A stretch of DNA of 64,000 nt, from contig JBIQIB010000004.1 in the NCBI GenBank assembly GCA_044508265.1, positions 12,341-76,340 of the forward strand, given 5' to 3'. Of the stretch, positions 26,609-35,844 are shown piece after piece. The position numbers and the translations under genes were made by a program. Source of the DNA: JAEZDP01 sp044508265. GTDB taxonomy: Bacteria > Acidobacteriota > Vicinamibacteria > Vicinamibacterales > Vicinamibacteraceae. Positions within the stretch are counted from its first letter, which is position 1. Each line of letters opens with the position of its first letter. The notes under the pieces are model-generated. The model made no database searches, was not told where the DNA came from, and saw only the letters and a program-made list of their open reading frames with translations.

Positions 26609-28606
26609 ATGACGGATCTTCCCTCGCACATCGGACCGTTCGAGGTTCGTGAGCGCCTGGGCACAGGCGGCATGGGCGTGGTGTATCTCGCCTACGATCC
26701 GCCACTGGATCGCTTCGTCGCCGTCAAGGTGCTCAACGTCGACGACGAGGACGTGCGTCAGCGATTCCTGCGGGAGGCGCGCTTCGCGGCCCGCGTGCAG
26801 CACCCCAACATCGTCGCGATCTATGCCGTCGGCGAACACGGCGGCCGGCCCTACATGGCGATGGAGTACATCGCCGGAGACACGCTGTCGTCGATCATCC
26901 GCGGCGGCGCCCCCGTCCCCATGGCGCGCCGGGTCCAGTGGCTCTACGAGCTGGCGAGCGGCCTCGAGTACGCGCATCGCAACGGGATCGTCCATCGCGA
27001 CGTCAAGCCGGCCAACCTGATCGTCAGCCGTGATTCGGGCCTCCTCAGGCTCCTCGACTTCGGCATCGCGCGCGACGACGACTCCGAGCACACGATGGTG
27101 GGCCACGTCATCGGCACGCCGAGCTACATGTCGCCGGAGCAGGTGACTGGCGGAACGGTGGACGCGCGCAGTGACATCTTTGCCTTCGGCCTCGTGGCCT
27201 ACGAGCTCCTGAGCGGCACGCGCGCGTTCCAGGGGCAGACCAGCTACGAGACCACACGGCTGATCGTCGAGGCGGAGCCCGAGTCGCTCGCCGTCAGGGT
27301 GCCTGACGTGCCGGCCACGCTCGTCGAGACCGTCCATCGCTGCCTGACGAAGAGCCCGGAGGATCGGCCGCCGAGCCTCGTCCCGATACGCGCCGACCTG
27401 CGCCGCGTGCTGCACCGCTTCGATCCGGTGGACGAGTTGAGCATGGTGCGCACCGTGGTACGGCCATCGGCCACGGCGACGCTGACGCCTACCACGTCCA
27501 CGGGTGACAGGGACCAGCGGAAGCGGCGGCGGCGTGAGCAGATTCAGACCCTCGTGGCCAGGGCACGCGGGGCGCTCGAGGCTGGTGATCTCGAGGCGGC
27601 CGGGGAGGCCGCCGAACAGGCCGACCTGTTCGACGACAGGACGCCCGAACTCGTCCTGCTGCTCGACGACATCCAGGTGGAGCGTCAGCGCCGGGCGGCC
27701 GCCGAACGGCTGCAGCAGGTGCGGACGCAGATCGACAGGGGCGACCTTTCAGGCGCGGATGCCGAGATCAGCAGCCTCGAGGCGGAGGGGCTCGTCACGC
27801 TCGAGCAGCTCCAACCGCTGAAGGAGGCCGTGACCGCGGCGCGTCTCGACCAGCGCGTCGACCGCTGCATGCGCGACCTGTGGGCGCTGCTGCGCAGCCG
27901 CGATCCGCACGCCGCCGCCAGGCGACTGCAGGCCGAATCCACGGAAGTGCGGTCGCACCCGCGGCTCGATGAGCTCTCCCGGATGGTGGCGACCGCGCGC
28001 GAACAGGCCGAGCGTGCGGACGAGCGCAGGCGCCAGGAGGCCGAAGAGAGGCGCCGGGCCGAACAAGCACGGAGACGTGAGGCCGAGGAAGCGCGCAGGA
28101 AAGCCGAGGAAGACGCGCGCCGCCAGGCCGAGGACGAGGCTCGGCGTCAGGCCGAAGAAGAGGCCAAGCGCAAGGAGGCTGCGCGTGGGCCTACCGAGGC
28201 GAAGGGTCGTCCGGAAGCGCTCGCGACAGACGACGCCGAGGTCGAAGGACGGCTGCGGACGGCGGAGACCCTCGGGCCCTTCGTCATCCCGACGGGGCCT
28301 GACGCGGAAGGGCCGCCAGCGTCCGCTCCCATCGCATCCGCCCAGTCGTCGCGCGCTCTCGACGCGTCGGCGCCGACAGTCGTCGTGCCGATGTTCCAGC
28401 CGCCGCCGCGGCAGAAGGCCCATTCACCTGCTGACGACGTCTCCGCCGAGCGACGAACGCCGGCTCTCGACGAGGACCGCCCTGAGGGCACGGCGCCCGC
28501 CGCCGGACACCGCCTCGTCCTCCCCGCGCCCGAACCCGTCGTCGTCCTCGCCGGCGGGCTGATCGTCCTGCTTCTCGTGCTCACGTTGGCCTGGTGGTGG
28601 CTGTGA
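26609..28606 (+). CDS. Ser/Thr protein kinase with coiled coil and C-terminal membrane anchor
   Basis: This 665-residue kinase has an N-terminal Hanks-type domain (about 9-275): GTGGMGVVYLAYD (P-loop), Lys40 in VAVK, HRDVKPAN (catalytic loop from His129), DFG near 150-152 and GTPSYMSPEQ. A helical region follows, with a strongly charged Arg/Glu/Ala stretch (about 470-535) that should form a coiled coil. It ends in a single membrane helix (about 644-664) with almost nothing outside, so it is tail-anchored and cytoplasm-facing. It is divergent from the Tad operon and is the natural writer for the FHA proteins there. The kinase domain is very similar to that of the third kinase. Confidence 0.93.
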   Translation: MTDLPSHIGPFEVRERLGTGGMGVVYLAYDPPLDRFVAVKVLNVDDEDVRQRFLREARFAARVQHPNIVAIYAVGEHGGRPYMAMEYIAGDTLSSIIRGGAPVPMARRVQWLYELASGLEYAHRNGIVHRDVKPANLIVSRDSGLLRLLDFGIARDDDSEHTMVGHVIGTPSYMSPEQVTGGTVDARSDIFAFGLVAYELLSGTRAFQGQTSYETTRLIVEAEPESLAVRVPDVPATLVETVHRCLTKSPEDRPPSLVPIRADLRRVLHRFDPVDELSMVRTVVRPSATATLTPTTSTGDRDQRKRRRREQIQTLVARARGALEAGDLEAAGEAAEQADLFDDRTPELVLLLDDIQVERQRRAAAERLQQVRTQIDRGDLSGADAEISSLEAEGLVTLEQLQPLKEAVTAARLDQRVDRCMRDLWALLRSRDPHAAARRLQAESTEVRSHPRLDELSRMVATAREQAERADERRRQEAEERRRAEQARRREAEEARRKAEEDARRQAEDEARRQAEEEAKRKEAARGPTEAKGRPEALATDDAEVEGRLRTAETLGPFVIPTGPDAEGPPASAPIASAQSSRALDASAPTVVVPMFQPPPRQKAHSPADDVSAERRTPALDEDRPEGTAPAAGHRLVLPAPEPVVVLAGGLIVLLLVLTLAWWWL

Positions 28607-28658
28607 GCGGCAGGTCCTGCGCGCTGACGGAAGCGTGACGCGTCCTGTCCGCCGCCCG

Positions 28659-30483
28659 CTACCCGCTGACGTCCGTGATGATCCATCCCGTGTCCTGATG
28701 CTCCATGACGAACACCAGGCGCCGTCGGATGGTGAGCGGCGTGCCCTCCGAAAAGCCCGTGGTGCCTGGCTGCGTCAACTGACAGTCTGCGCGCAGCCGG
28801 CCCCCGGCTTCGCTGACCACCTCGCACCCTGACAGCGTGAGGGGCGCGGAACTGCCGCTCGTCATCCGGCGAATGTCGGCGTCGTCTGCGCCGGGCCAGA
28901 CGCGGCGCAGACCCGCCGCGTGCTCGGTATTGCGGGCCGCGACGAACGCGCGCACGAGCGAGAGCGCTTCGTCGCGCGGGTCGGCGGCCTGCCGTTGCGG
29001 CTCCCGCGGCGCGGGCTCGGCAGGCGTCACCGTCTCCTGGACGACGGGCGGCAGCCCGTTCGCTCCTGAAGAGCGCCCTTCTGCACGCCGTACCGTGCCG
29101 GGCCCGGGATTCCGTGGCGGCGGTGCCGCTTCGTCTGCCGGCGCGTCGTTCGGTGGCGGATCGCCGCCGACGGTCACCCCTGGTTCAGGGGCCCGGGCGT
29201 CATCCTCTGCCACGACCGGCGGCTGCACGGGCGGATCCGCCTGAACGTCGGACGCTGCCTCCGATGGCGGAGGTGCCGTCGGCGCCGAAGGCGCGGTCGT
29301 CGCGATCGTCGAGGACGGACTGTCGAAAAGACGCGTTCTGACCCACCACACCGCGGCCAGCGTGCCGGCAGCCAGCATGACGACGACGATGCCGAGCACG
29401 ATCANNNNNNNNNNNNNNNNNNNNNNNNNNNNNNNNNNNNNNNNNNNNNNNNNNNNNNNNNNNNNNNNNNNNNNNNNNNNNNNNNNNNNNNNNNNNNNNN
29501 NNNNGCGGCGCGACGATTGTCTCGTCCGACGCCGCGGCGCCCGGGTCGGGCTGCGTCGGGGTGTCGTCGCCCTGCGTGCCGGCGGCCGGCGTGGTGCCGC
29601 CCTTCAAGGTCGTCACATTCGGCGGCGAGACGACGAGCGTCTCGTCGAAGGCACCCGACTCGAGCTCGCCCTTGCGGCGGATACGAGACAGGTCTGCGCA
29701 AAGGCTCTGCAGATCCTGATACCGCTCCTCCGGCCGCTTCGCGATGGCGCGCCCCACGCAGCGAACGATCTCGGGGTCGACGGAGGGCACCAGCACGTCG
29801 AGCGGCGTCGGCTCGGTCGTGAGGACGCGCTCGAGGACCTCCGCCGTCGGTCCCGTAAACGCCCGCTTTCCCGAGATCAGCTCGTACATGACGAGGCCCA
29901 CGGCGTAGATGTCGGCGCGATGATCCACGTCGGCGCCGGTGAGCTGTTCCGGCGCCATGTAGGCCGGTGTCCCGAGGAGCGCACCGCCCGCCACGCTCGC
30001 GACGGCGTCGGGCGTGACGATGCGTGCGATGCCGAAGTCGAGGATCTTGAGCAGGCCGCCCCGCGTGACCATCAGGTTGGCGGGCTTGATGTCGCGGTGG
30101 ATGATTCCGCGCCCGTGCGCATAGCCCAGCCCGTCGGCGAGCTGGTCGAGCAGCTCCAGCTTGCGCAGCATCGGGAGCGGCTCGCCGTTCCGGATGAGCG
30201 CGGCCAGCGTGGAGCCGTCGATGTACTCCATCGCGATGAAGAGCTCGCCATCGTGCTCGTCCACGTCGTACACCGTCACGATGTTCGGATGCTGCAGTCG
30301 CCCGGCCGAACGGGCTTCGCGGACGAAGCGCCGGCGAAGGTCGTCATCGTCGACCTTCAGGAGCTTGAGGGCGACGTGCCGGTCAATCACCGGGTCGCGG
30401 GCCAGGTAGAGCAGCCCCATGCCGCCCTGCCCCAGGAGGCTGAGCACGTCGTAGCGGCCGATGCGGGCGGGAATCTCGGACAT
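28659..30483 (-). CDS. Transmembrane Ser/Thr protein kinase, interrupted by a 100-N assembly gap
   Basis: The N-terminal 326 residues (30483-29506) form a Hanks-type kinase: GQGGMGLLYLARD, Lys40, HRDIKPAN (from His129), DFG (149-151) and GTPAYMAPEQ. Linker motifs DETLVVS (Thr282) and DETIVAP (Thr322) follow. Beyond the N run, 248 codons on the same strand encode a membrane helix (IVLGIVVVMLAAGTLAAVWWV), a Pro/Ala-rich spacer and an NTF2-like domain ending at 28659. The two pieces sum to a multiple of three, but 100 N breaks the frame, so 100 is a placeholder length. I read them as one receptor-like kinase; two genes are less likely. Confidence 0.82.
29405..29504. other. Scaffold gap of 100 N
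   Basis: One hundred undetermined bases interrupt a kinase gene. The round number is typical of an assembly placeholder. For one continuous reading frame the true missing length must be a multiple of three, which 100 is not. Confidence 0.98.
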
Positions 30484-30546
30484 GGTCGTTACTGTGACTC
30501 ATAACGGCCCTGGCGCGCCCCCGGAACGGCTCGACAGTACGATCGG

Positions 30547-30552
30547 TATACT
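30547..30552 (+). promoter_or_regulatory. Possible -10 box for the third Ser/Thr kinase gene
   Basis: TATACT is identical to the -10 box of the first kinase gene and lies 52 bp before the GTG start at 30605. No clear -35 hexamer is at the right distance. The 121-bp region is shared with the divergent second kinase gene. Confidence 0.4.
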
Positions 30553-30604
30553 TCTCGCGTTTAGTACATGAGGGGGCTCCCGTCAGCCCGCCCGCAGACG
30601 TGCA

Positions 30605-33598
30605 GTGAGCGACCTTCCCAAGTTCGTCGGACCGTTCGAAGTGCGCGACCGCCTCGGTCACGGCGGCATGGGGATGGTGTATCTCGCGCACGATCCGATG
30701 CTCGACCGTCCCGTGGCGGTAAAGGTGCTGCGGGTTCCCGACGACGAGACGCGGCGCCGGTTCCTGCGCGAGGCGCGGCTGCATGCGAAGGTGCAGCATC
30801 CCCACATCGTGAACATCTTCGCGGTCGGGGAGCACGAGGGCCAGCCCTACCTGGCGATGGAGTACATCGCCGGCAACACGCTGGCCGCGATCATCCGCAG
30901 CGAGGACGAAGTCCCGCTGGCCCGCAAGGTGACCTGGCTCGCGGAGCTCAGCGCCGGCCTGGATCACGCGCATCAGTACGGCATCGTCCACCGCGACGTG
31001 AAGCCGTCGAACATCCTGATCACGCGCGACAGCGGCCGCCTCCGCCTGCTCGACTTCGGCATCGCGCACGGACAGGAGGCGCTGGGAATGACGATGGCCG
31101 GGATGGTCATCGGCACGCCCCAGTACATGTCGCCCGAACAGATCACCGGCAAGCCGGTCGATGCGCGCAGCGACATCTTCTCTGTCGGGCTCGTGGGTTA
31201 TGAGCTGCTGACGGGCAGGCAGGCATTCGGCGGCGACAACGTCTTCGACATCTCGCGCCGGATCGTCGGCGAGCCGCCGGACTCGTTGACCGCGGCATGC
31301 CCCTACGCGCCCGCCGCCCTGATACGGGTGATCGAGAAGTGCCTCGAGAAGTCGCCCGAGGCCCGCTATCCGAACGGCCGGCAGCTCGAGCGCGAGCTCC
31401 TGGCGATCGCACGACGGCTCGACCCCGATCACACGGTGATGTCGACGCCGCTCAGCGCGCCCACGCTCATCGCCGACGCGCCCGACCACGGCGGCGATCC
31501 CGATCCGTCGACGGCAGCCGCGGCGCTGGCGTCGCGTGTGAGGCAGGCCGTACAGGAAGGGCGGCTCGACGAAGCCGAACAGCTCCTGCGCGAGCTGCAG
31601 TCGCGGCATGCCCGCGTGCCCGGCCTCAGCGGCTTGCGCGTGCTCGTCGAGGAAGCGCGGCTGGCGTCTCAGGCGATCGATCTGGCCGGAGACGCCGAGC
31701 GCGCGCTCGAGCGCCTGCACCTTACGGAGGCCCAGGCGCTCATTGCCGACATCGAGCGGCTTGCCCCGACATGGGATGGCCTTGCCGCGCTCCGCCAGCA
31801 GCTGCAGGCGCTGCAGCACGACAGGCGCGTCGACGAGGCGCTCCAGCGCGTGCGGGCCTGCCTCGACGCCGGGGCGCTCGACGACGCCGAGCCGGCCCTG
31901 CGTCAGCTCGCGGCTCTGTCGCCGGGACACCCGGCCTTGTCGGAGCTCCGCAGCCGCTACCATCAGCGGATCGCCGCCCAGCAGGCAGGCACGCTGGCCG
32001 GCCGCGCACGCGTGGCGCTCCAGCAGGACCAGCTCGACGAAGCCGCGGCCCTCGTCGCCGAGGCGCTCGCCATCTCGCCCGGCAACGACGAGGCACTTGC
32101 CGTTCAGGATCTCGTCGGCCAGCGGCGGCGGGCCCAGCGGGTCGCGCGGGCGGCACAGAAGGTAGTGGCCGCGCTCGACGCCGGCCAGCCGGTCTCCGCC
32201 CGCCGTGCGCTCGAGCAGCTGCAGCGGCTCGACGCGGCCCACCCTCACCTCGACTCGCTCCGGGTGCGGGTCGAGCGCCTCGAACGCGGCGAGGAGCCCG
32301 ACACGACGACTGGGCTGTCGGCATCTCAGGCGCCGCCTGCCACGCCTCCGCCGGCAGCACCGCTCACGTTCGCCGGTCTCGACGATGACGACGACCTGCA
32401 CATCTCGCGTCCGGACCTCCCGGCCGTGGAGATGCTCGACACGCCGGTCGACGACGCCCGGGACGAGGCGCCGACGAGATCCCGCGCGCGTGCCGGCGCC
32501 GTCGCGGCAGCCATCCTGCTGGTGGCCTCAGCGGGGCTCGGCTACTGGTTCTTCGTGCACCTGCCCTCGCGCGCCGCGCTGGCGAGTTCGACGACGGTGA
32601 ATGCCGCGGCCCCCTCTGCGCCCGGCCCCGCTGATCCGTCCAACCCTGATGTGGTCGTCCAGCCGGCGGCACTCGATGCGAGCGCCCTCGCCGGCGCGCC
32701 CGGCGGGACGTCGCCGGTGTCTCCGTCCGCCGAGGCGCCGAAGTCCTCCGGTGACGAATCGTCTCGGCCATCCGGCTCGCCGGCGCCGCCGGCCACGGGC
32801 CCGGCTGACGCACGAGCGTCGCGCGAGCGGTCGCTCGAACGCGTCAGGCAGATGGCCGCCGCCGGCCAGGTGCCCGAGGCGTTCGCCGCGCTGTCGTCCG
32901 TACCCGGCTTGTCGGGAGCGGCGCTGGGCGTCGAGGAGCGGCGCCTTGCCGAGGCCGCCAGGGAGGGCGCCGCGTTGGCGCGCCGGGCTGCCGCCGACCT
33001 GCGTGCCGGATCGACCGACGCGTTCCTCCAGGGAACGTCACGGCAGACGCTCGGCGACCAGCACTTCAAGGCAGGACGCATGCGTGATGCGGCGCACCAG
33101 TACGTGCAGGCGCGCGACGCGTTCGCGCTGGCCCTGTCGAGCCGTGCCGCCGACGGCGGCGACGACGCGGCGGCGCCGTCCGGTACGCCGGCCGTGACTG
33201 CATCCGGTGAGGCGCCCGCGTCTGCCGCCGCTGGTGCCGCCAGCCCTGGCGCGGCCACGTCGATGAGCCGGTTCACGCGCGGGCAGATCGAGGGCGTGAT
33301 CGGGCGCTTCCGCCAGGCGTACGAAGCACGCAGCGTCGATGCCATCCGGCGTGTGTGGCCGTCACTCGATCCGCCCACGGAGCGGCGCTTCCGTGGCACC
33401 TTCGGGATTCCGGGCGAGCTCCAGTGGATCCCGCTGAGCCAGAAGATCGTCCGGCAGGACGACCGCGCCACCGTCACCGCCACCGTTCTCAGCATCTCGC
33501 CGCTGCCCCAGGGCCAGGATCGGCGCGAGCTCACCGTCACCCTCGACGTGATCCCGCAGGGCGACGGCCTCGTAATCGCGAGTCTCCGCCAGCAGTAG
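30605..33598 (+). CDS. Large transmembrane Ser/Thr protein kinase with helical repeats and NTF2-like domain
   Basis: This 997-residue kinase has a Hanks-type domain (about 9-280): GHGGMGMVYLAHD, Lys40, HRDVKPSN (from His129), DFG and GTPQYMSPEQ. A TPR-like helical region (about 300-560) follows with repeated LDEAEQLLRELQ and LDEAAALVAEAL units. Then come a membrane helix (about 633-655), a long spacer, more helical repeats and a C-terminal NTF2-like domain (about 890-997). The start is GTG at 30605. The periplasmic domain resembles that of the second kinase (RRVWP core), suggesting a shared signal. The linker has DHTVMSTP, a possible phosphosite. Confidence 0.92.
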   Translation: MSDLPKFVGPFEVRDRLGHGGMGMVYLAHDPMLDRPVAVKVLRVPDDETRRRFLREARLHAKVQHPHIVNIFAVGEHEGQPYLAMEYIAGNTLAAIIRSEDEVPLARKVTWLAELSAGLDHAHQYGIVHRDVKPSNILITRDSGRLRLLDFGIAHGQEALGMTMAGMVIGTPQYMSPEQITGKPVDARSDIFSVGLVGYELLTGRQAFGGDNVFDISRRIVGEPPDSLTAACPYAPAALIRVIEKCLEKSPEARYPNGRQLERELLAIARRLDPDHTVMSTPLSAPTLIADAPDHGGDPDPSTAAAALASRVRQAVQEGRLDEAEQLLRELQSRHARVPGLSGLRVLVEEARLASQAIDLAGDAERALERLHLTEAQALIADIERLAPTWDGLAALRQQLQALQHDRRVDEALQRVRACLDAGALDDAEPALRQLAALSPGHPALSELRSRYHQRIAAQQAGTLAGRARVALQQDQLDEAAALVAEALAISPGNDEALAVQDLVGQRRRAQRVARAAQKVVAALDAGQPVSARRALEQLQRLDAAHPHLDSLRVRVERLERGEEPDTTTGLSASQAPPATPPPAAPLTFAGLDDDDDLHISRPDLPAVEMLDTPVDDARDEAPTRSRARAGAVAAAILLVASAGLGYWFFVHLPSRAALASSTTVNAAAPSAPGPADPSNPDVVVQPAALDASALAGAPGGTSPVSPSAEAPKSSGDESSRPSGSPAPPATGPADARASRERSLERVRQMAAAGQVPEAFAALSSVPGLSGAALGVEERRLAEAAREGAALARRAAADLRAGSTDAFLQGTSRQTLGDQHFKAGRMRDAAHQYVQARDAFALALSSRAADGGDDAAAPSGTPAVTASGEAPASAAAGAASPGAATSMSRFTRGQIEGVIGRFRQAYEARSVDAIRRVWPSLDPPTERRFRGTFGIPGELQWIPLSQKIVRQDDRATVTATVLSISPLPQGQDRRELTVTLDVIPQGDGLVIASLRQQ

Positions 33599-33602
33599 CT
33601 GC

Positions 33603-34508
33603 ATGCCGCCAGCCATCGAGTTGATCTCGGTCACCAAGCGCTTCGGCAGCACGGTGGCCGTCGACGACGTTTCGCTCGAGGTACCCGCCGGCTCGGTGTA
33701 CGGGTTCATCGGCCCCAACGGATCGGGCAAGACGACCACGCTGCGGATGATCATGAACATCCTGCTGCCCGACGCTGGACGGGTGTCGGTACTGGGCGAT
33801 GCCACCACGTCTTCCGCGCGCGACGCCATCGGCTACCTGCCCGAGGAGCGCGGGCTGTACAAGCAGATGCAGGTGCGCCGCCTGCTGCGTTACTACGGCG
33901 AGCTCAAGGGCGGATCGCGGCGCGACGTGGAAGCCGAGGCCGACAGGTGGCTCGAGCGGCTCGGGCTCAGCGCCGTCGCGACGCGCAAGGTCCAGCAGCT
34001 GTCGAAGGGCATGGCGCAGAAGGTGCAGTTCATCGCCACTGTCGTCTCGCGGCCGTCGATCCTGATCCTGGACGAGCCGTTCACGGGGCTGGATCCCGTC
34101 AATCGCGACGTCATGCGCGATGCCGTGCTCTCGCTGCGCGCGGCGGGCACGACCGTCGTCTTCAGCACGCACGACATGACGATGGCGGAGCTGATGTGCG
34201 ACCGCATCTTCATGATCTTTCGCGGCCGCGCGGTGCTCGACGGGACGCTCGCGCACATCCAGGCGACGTACGGACACGACACCATCCGCGTCCGCGTTGC
34301 GGGCGGCGCCGCCGTGGTCGCGGCCATGCCGGCGGTCGAGCGTCTGACCGATCACGGCAACGTGCAGGAGGTGCGGGTGGGCATGCCGCCGCAGGCGTGG
34401 CTGCACGAGCTGGTGGCGCGCACGGAGGTGCAGCATTTCGAGATCACGCGGCCCTCGCTGCACGACATCTTCGTGGACATCGCGCGTCCATCTCCCGGGG
34501 AGGCCTGA
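33603..34508 (+). CDS. ABC transporter ATP-binding protein (NatA-type)
   Basis: This 301-residue protein powers an ABC-2 type exporter. It has Walker A GPNGSGKTTTL, the Q-loop region YLPEERGLYKQM (a motif of NatA-type ATPases), a degenerate signature LSKGMAQKVQ, Walker B ILILDEPFTGLDP and the H-loop FSTHDM. A DUF4162-like C-terminal extension of about 80 residues follows. It begins 4 bp after the third kinase and is followed by its permease with a one-base gap. The exported substrate is unknown; the NatAB family includes sodium and antibiotic exporters. Confidence 0.9.
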   Translation: MPPAIELISVTKRFGSTVAVDDVSLEVPAGSVYGFIGPNGSGKTTTLRMIMNILLPDAGRVSVLGDATTSSARDAIGYLPEERGLYKQMQVRRLLRYYGELKGGSRRDVEAEADRWLERLGLSAVATRKVQQLSKGMAQKVQFIATVVSRPSILILDEPFTGLDPVNRDVMRDAVLSLRAAGTTVVFSTHDMTMAELMCDRIFMIFRGRAVLDGTLAHIQATYGHDTIRVRVAGGAAVVAAMPAVERLTDHGNVQEVRVGMPPQAWLHELVARTEVQHFEITRPSLHDIFVDIARPSPGEA

Positions 34509-34509
34509 C

Positions 34510-35808
34510 GTGACGATGCCACGCGCGCTCATCATCGCGGCCGCGGAGGTCGAGGCTGCCGTCCGGAGCAAGGCGTTCATCATCGGCCTGCTCGCGGTGC
34601 CGGCCCTGATGGGCATCGCCTTCCTGCTGCAGGTGTTCGGCGGTCAGCGCGACACCGCCGAGCGGGTGTTCGCCGTCGTCGACTACACGGGCACGCTGGG
34701 GGCGCAGATCGAGGCGGAGGCCGCCGCGCACAACAGGGACGCGACCGACGCGCGTGGCAGGCCGACAGGGCCTCGGTTCATCCCACGCCTGGTGGCGTCC
34801 GGCGGCTCGGCAGAGGAACTGCGGCTGCGACTCTCCGATGACGTCCGCGCGGAGCGGCTCTTCGCGTTCGTCGAGATTCCGGCCGCGATCCTCGAGCCGG
34901 GCACCGAGGAACGCGTGCAGTACTTCACCGCGTACCCGACATACCAGGAGCTTCCGGAGTGGCTCGGCGCCACGGTCTCGCGCCTGACGGTCGATCAGCG
35001 CATCGTGGCGTCGGGCGCCGACCCGGACGTCACGCGCCGCCTGCTCGCGCCGGTGCGCGTCGATCGCAGGAGCCTCGTGCTGAGAGACGCCGACGGACGC
35101 GTCGCCGACGCGCAGCGGGTGGATGGCCTCCGGACGTTCGTGATGCCGGCCATCGCGATGTTCCTGCTCTTCGGCCTCGTGATGAGCTCCGCGCCGCAGC
35201 TGCTCAACAGCGTCATCGAGGAGAAGACGAGCCGCATCAGCGAGGTGCTGCTCGGATCGGTACCCGCCTTCACGCTGATGCTGGGAAAGCTGCTCGGCAG
35301 CGTGGCCGTCACGCTGCTCCTGGCCCTCGTGTACGTCGGCGGCGGGCTGCTGCTGGCGGCGCAGGCCGACTACGTGGGCATCATCGACTGGTCGATCGTG
35401 CCGTGGTTCCTGCTGTTCCTGGTGCTCGCCGTCGTCCTGTACGGCGCGATGTTCATCACCATCGGCGCGGCATGCAGCGACATCAAGGACGCGCAGGGCA
35501 TGATGTCGCCGGCGCTCGTCCTGGCGATGTTCCCCATCTTCCTGTGGGTGAACGTCGTCCAGAATCCCGCCAGCACGTACTCGGTGCTGCTGTCGCTGTT
35601 TCCGTTCGCGACGCCTTACCTGATGCTGCTGAGGATCGCCGTGCCTCCTGGGCCGCCGGCCTGGCAGGTCGCGCTGTCACTGGTCCTCGTCCTCGCGACG
35701 AGCGTGGGGGCCGTGTGGGTCGCCGGCCGCGTCCTGCGCGTGGGCCTGCTCATGCAGGGCAGGACGGCGACCTACCGCGAGATGGTCCGCTGGGTGCGGG
35801 CGCGTTGA
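34510..35808 (+). CDS. ABC-2 type permease (NatB-like)
   Basis: This 432-residue membrane protein is the transport partner of the ATPase just upstream. It has an N-terminal helix (AFIIGLLAVPALMGIAFLLQ), a large extracytoplasmic domain (about 40-200) and then five or more helices, including VMPAIAMFLLFGLVMSSAP and VAVTLLLALVYVGGGLLL. The motif VIEEKTSRISEVLLGSV between helices is a hallmark of NatB/ABC-2 permeases. The start is GTG at 34510, or possibly ATG at 34516. Confidence 0.9.
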   Translation: MTMPRALIIAAAEVEAAVRSKAFIIGLLAVPALMGIAFLLQVFGGQRDTAERVFAVVDYTGTLGAQIEAEAAAHNRDATDARGRPTGPRFIPRLVASGGSAEELRLRLSDDVRAERLFAFVEIPAAILEPGTEERVQYFTAYPTYQELPEWLGATVSRLTVDQRIVASGADPDVTRRLLAPVRVDRRSLVLRDADGRVADAQRVDGLRTFVMPAIAMFLLFGLVMSSAPQLLNSVIEEKTSRISEVLLGSVPAFTLMLGKLLGSVAVTLLLALVYVGGGLLLAAQADYVGIIDWSIVPWFLLFLVLAVVLYGAMFITIGAACSDIKDAQGMMSPALVLAMFPIFLWVNVVQNPASTYSVLLSLFPFATPYLMLLRIAVPPGPPAWQVALSLVLVLATSVGAVWVAGRVLRVGLLMQGRTATYREMVRWVRAR

Positions 35809-35835
35809 ACGCGGCCCCGGGGCAGAGGTTATGCT
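35805..35835 (+). promoter_or_regulatory. Promoter candidate for the M28 peptidase gene, leaderless type
   Basis: TTGAAC (35805-35810) and TATGCT (35830-35835) are 19 bp apart. The ATG at 35845 is only 9 bp after the -10 box, so the transcript would start at or next to the start codon. No ribosome-binding site is visible upstream. Confidence 0.45.
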
Positions 35836-35844
35836 TCCGGGACC

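Noticed and set aside
28659..29399. A separate small membrane protein downstream of the second kinase
   Set aside because: It begins with a membrane helix directly after the N gap, has no ribosome-binding site visible, and kinase-helix-sensor is the layout of the neighbouring kinase.
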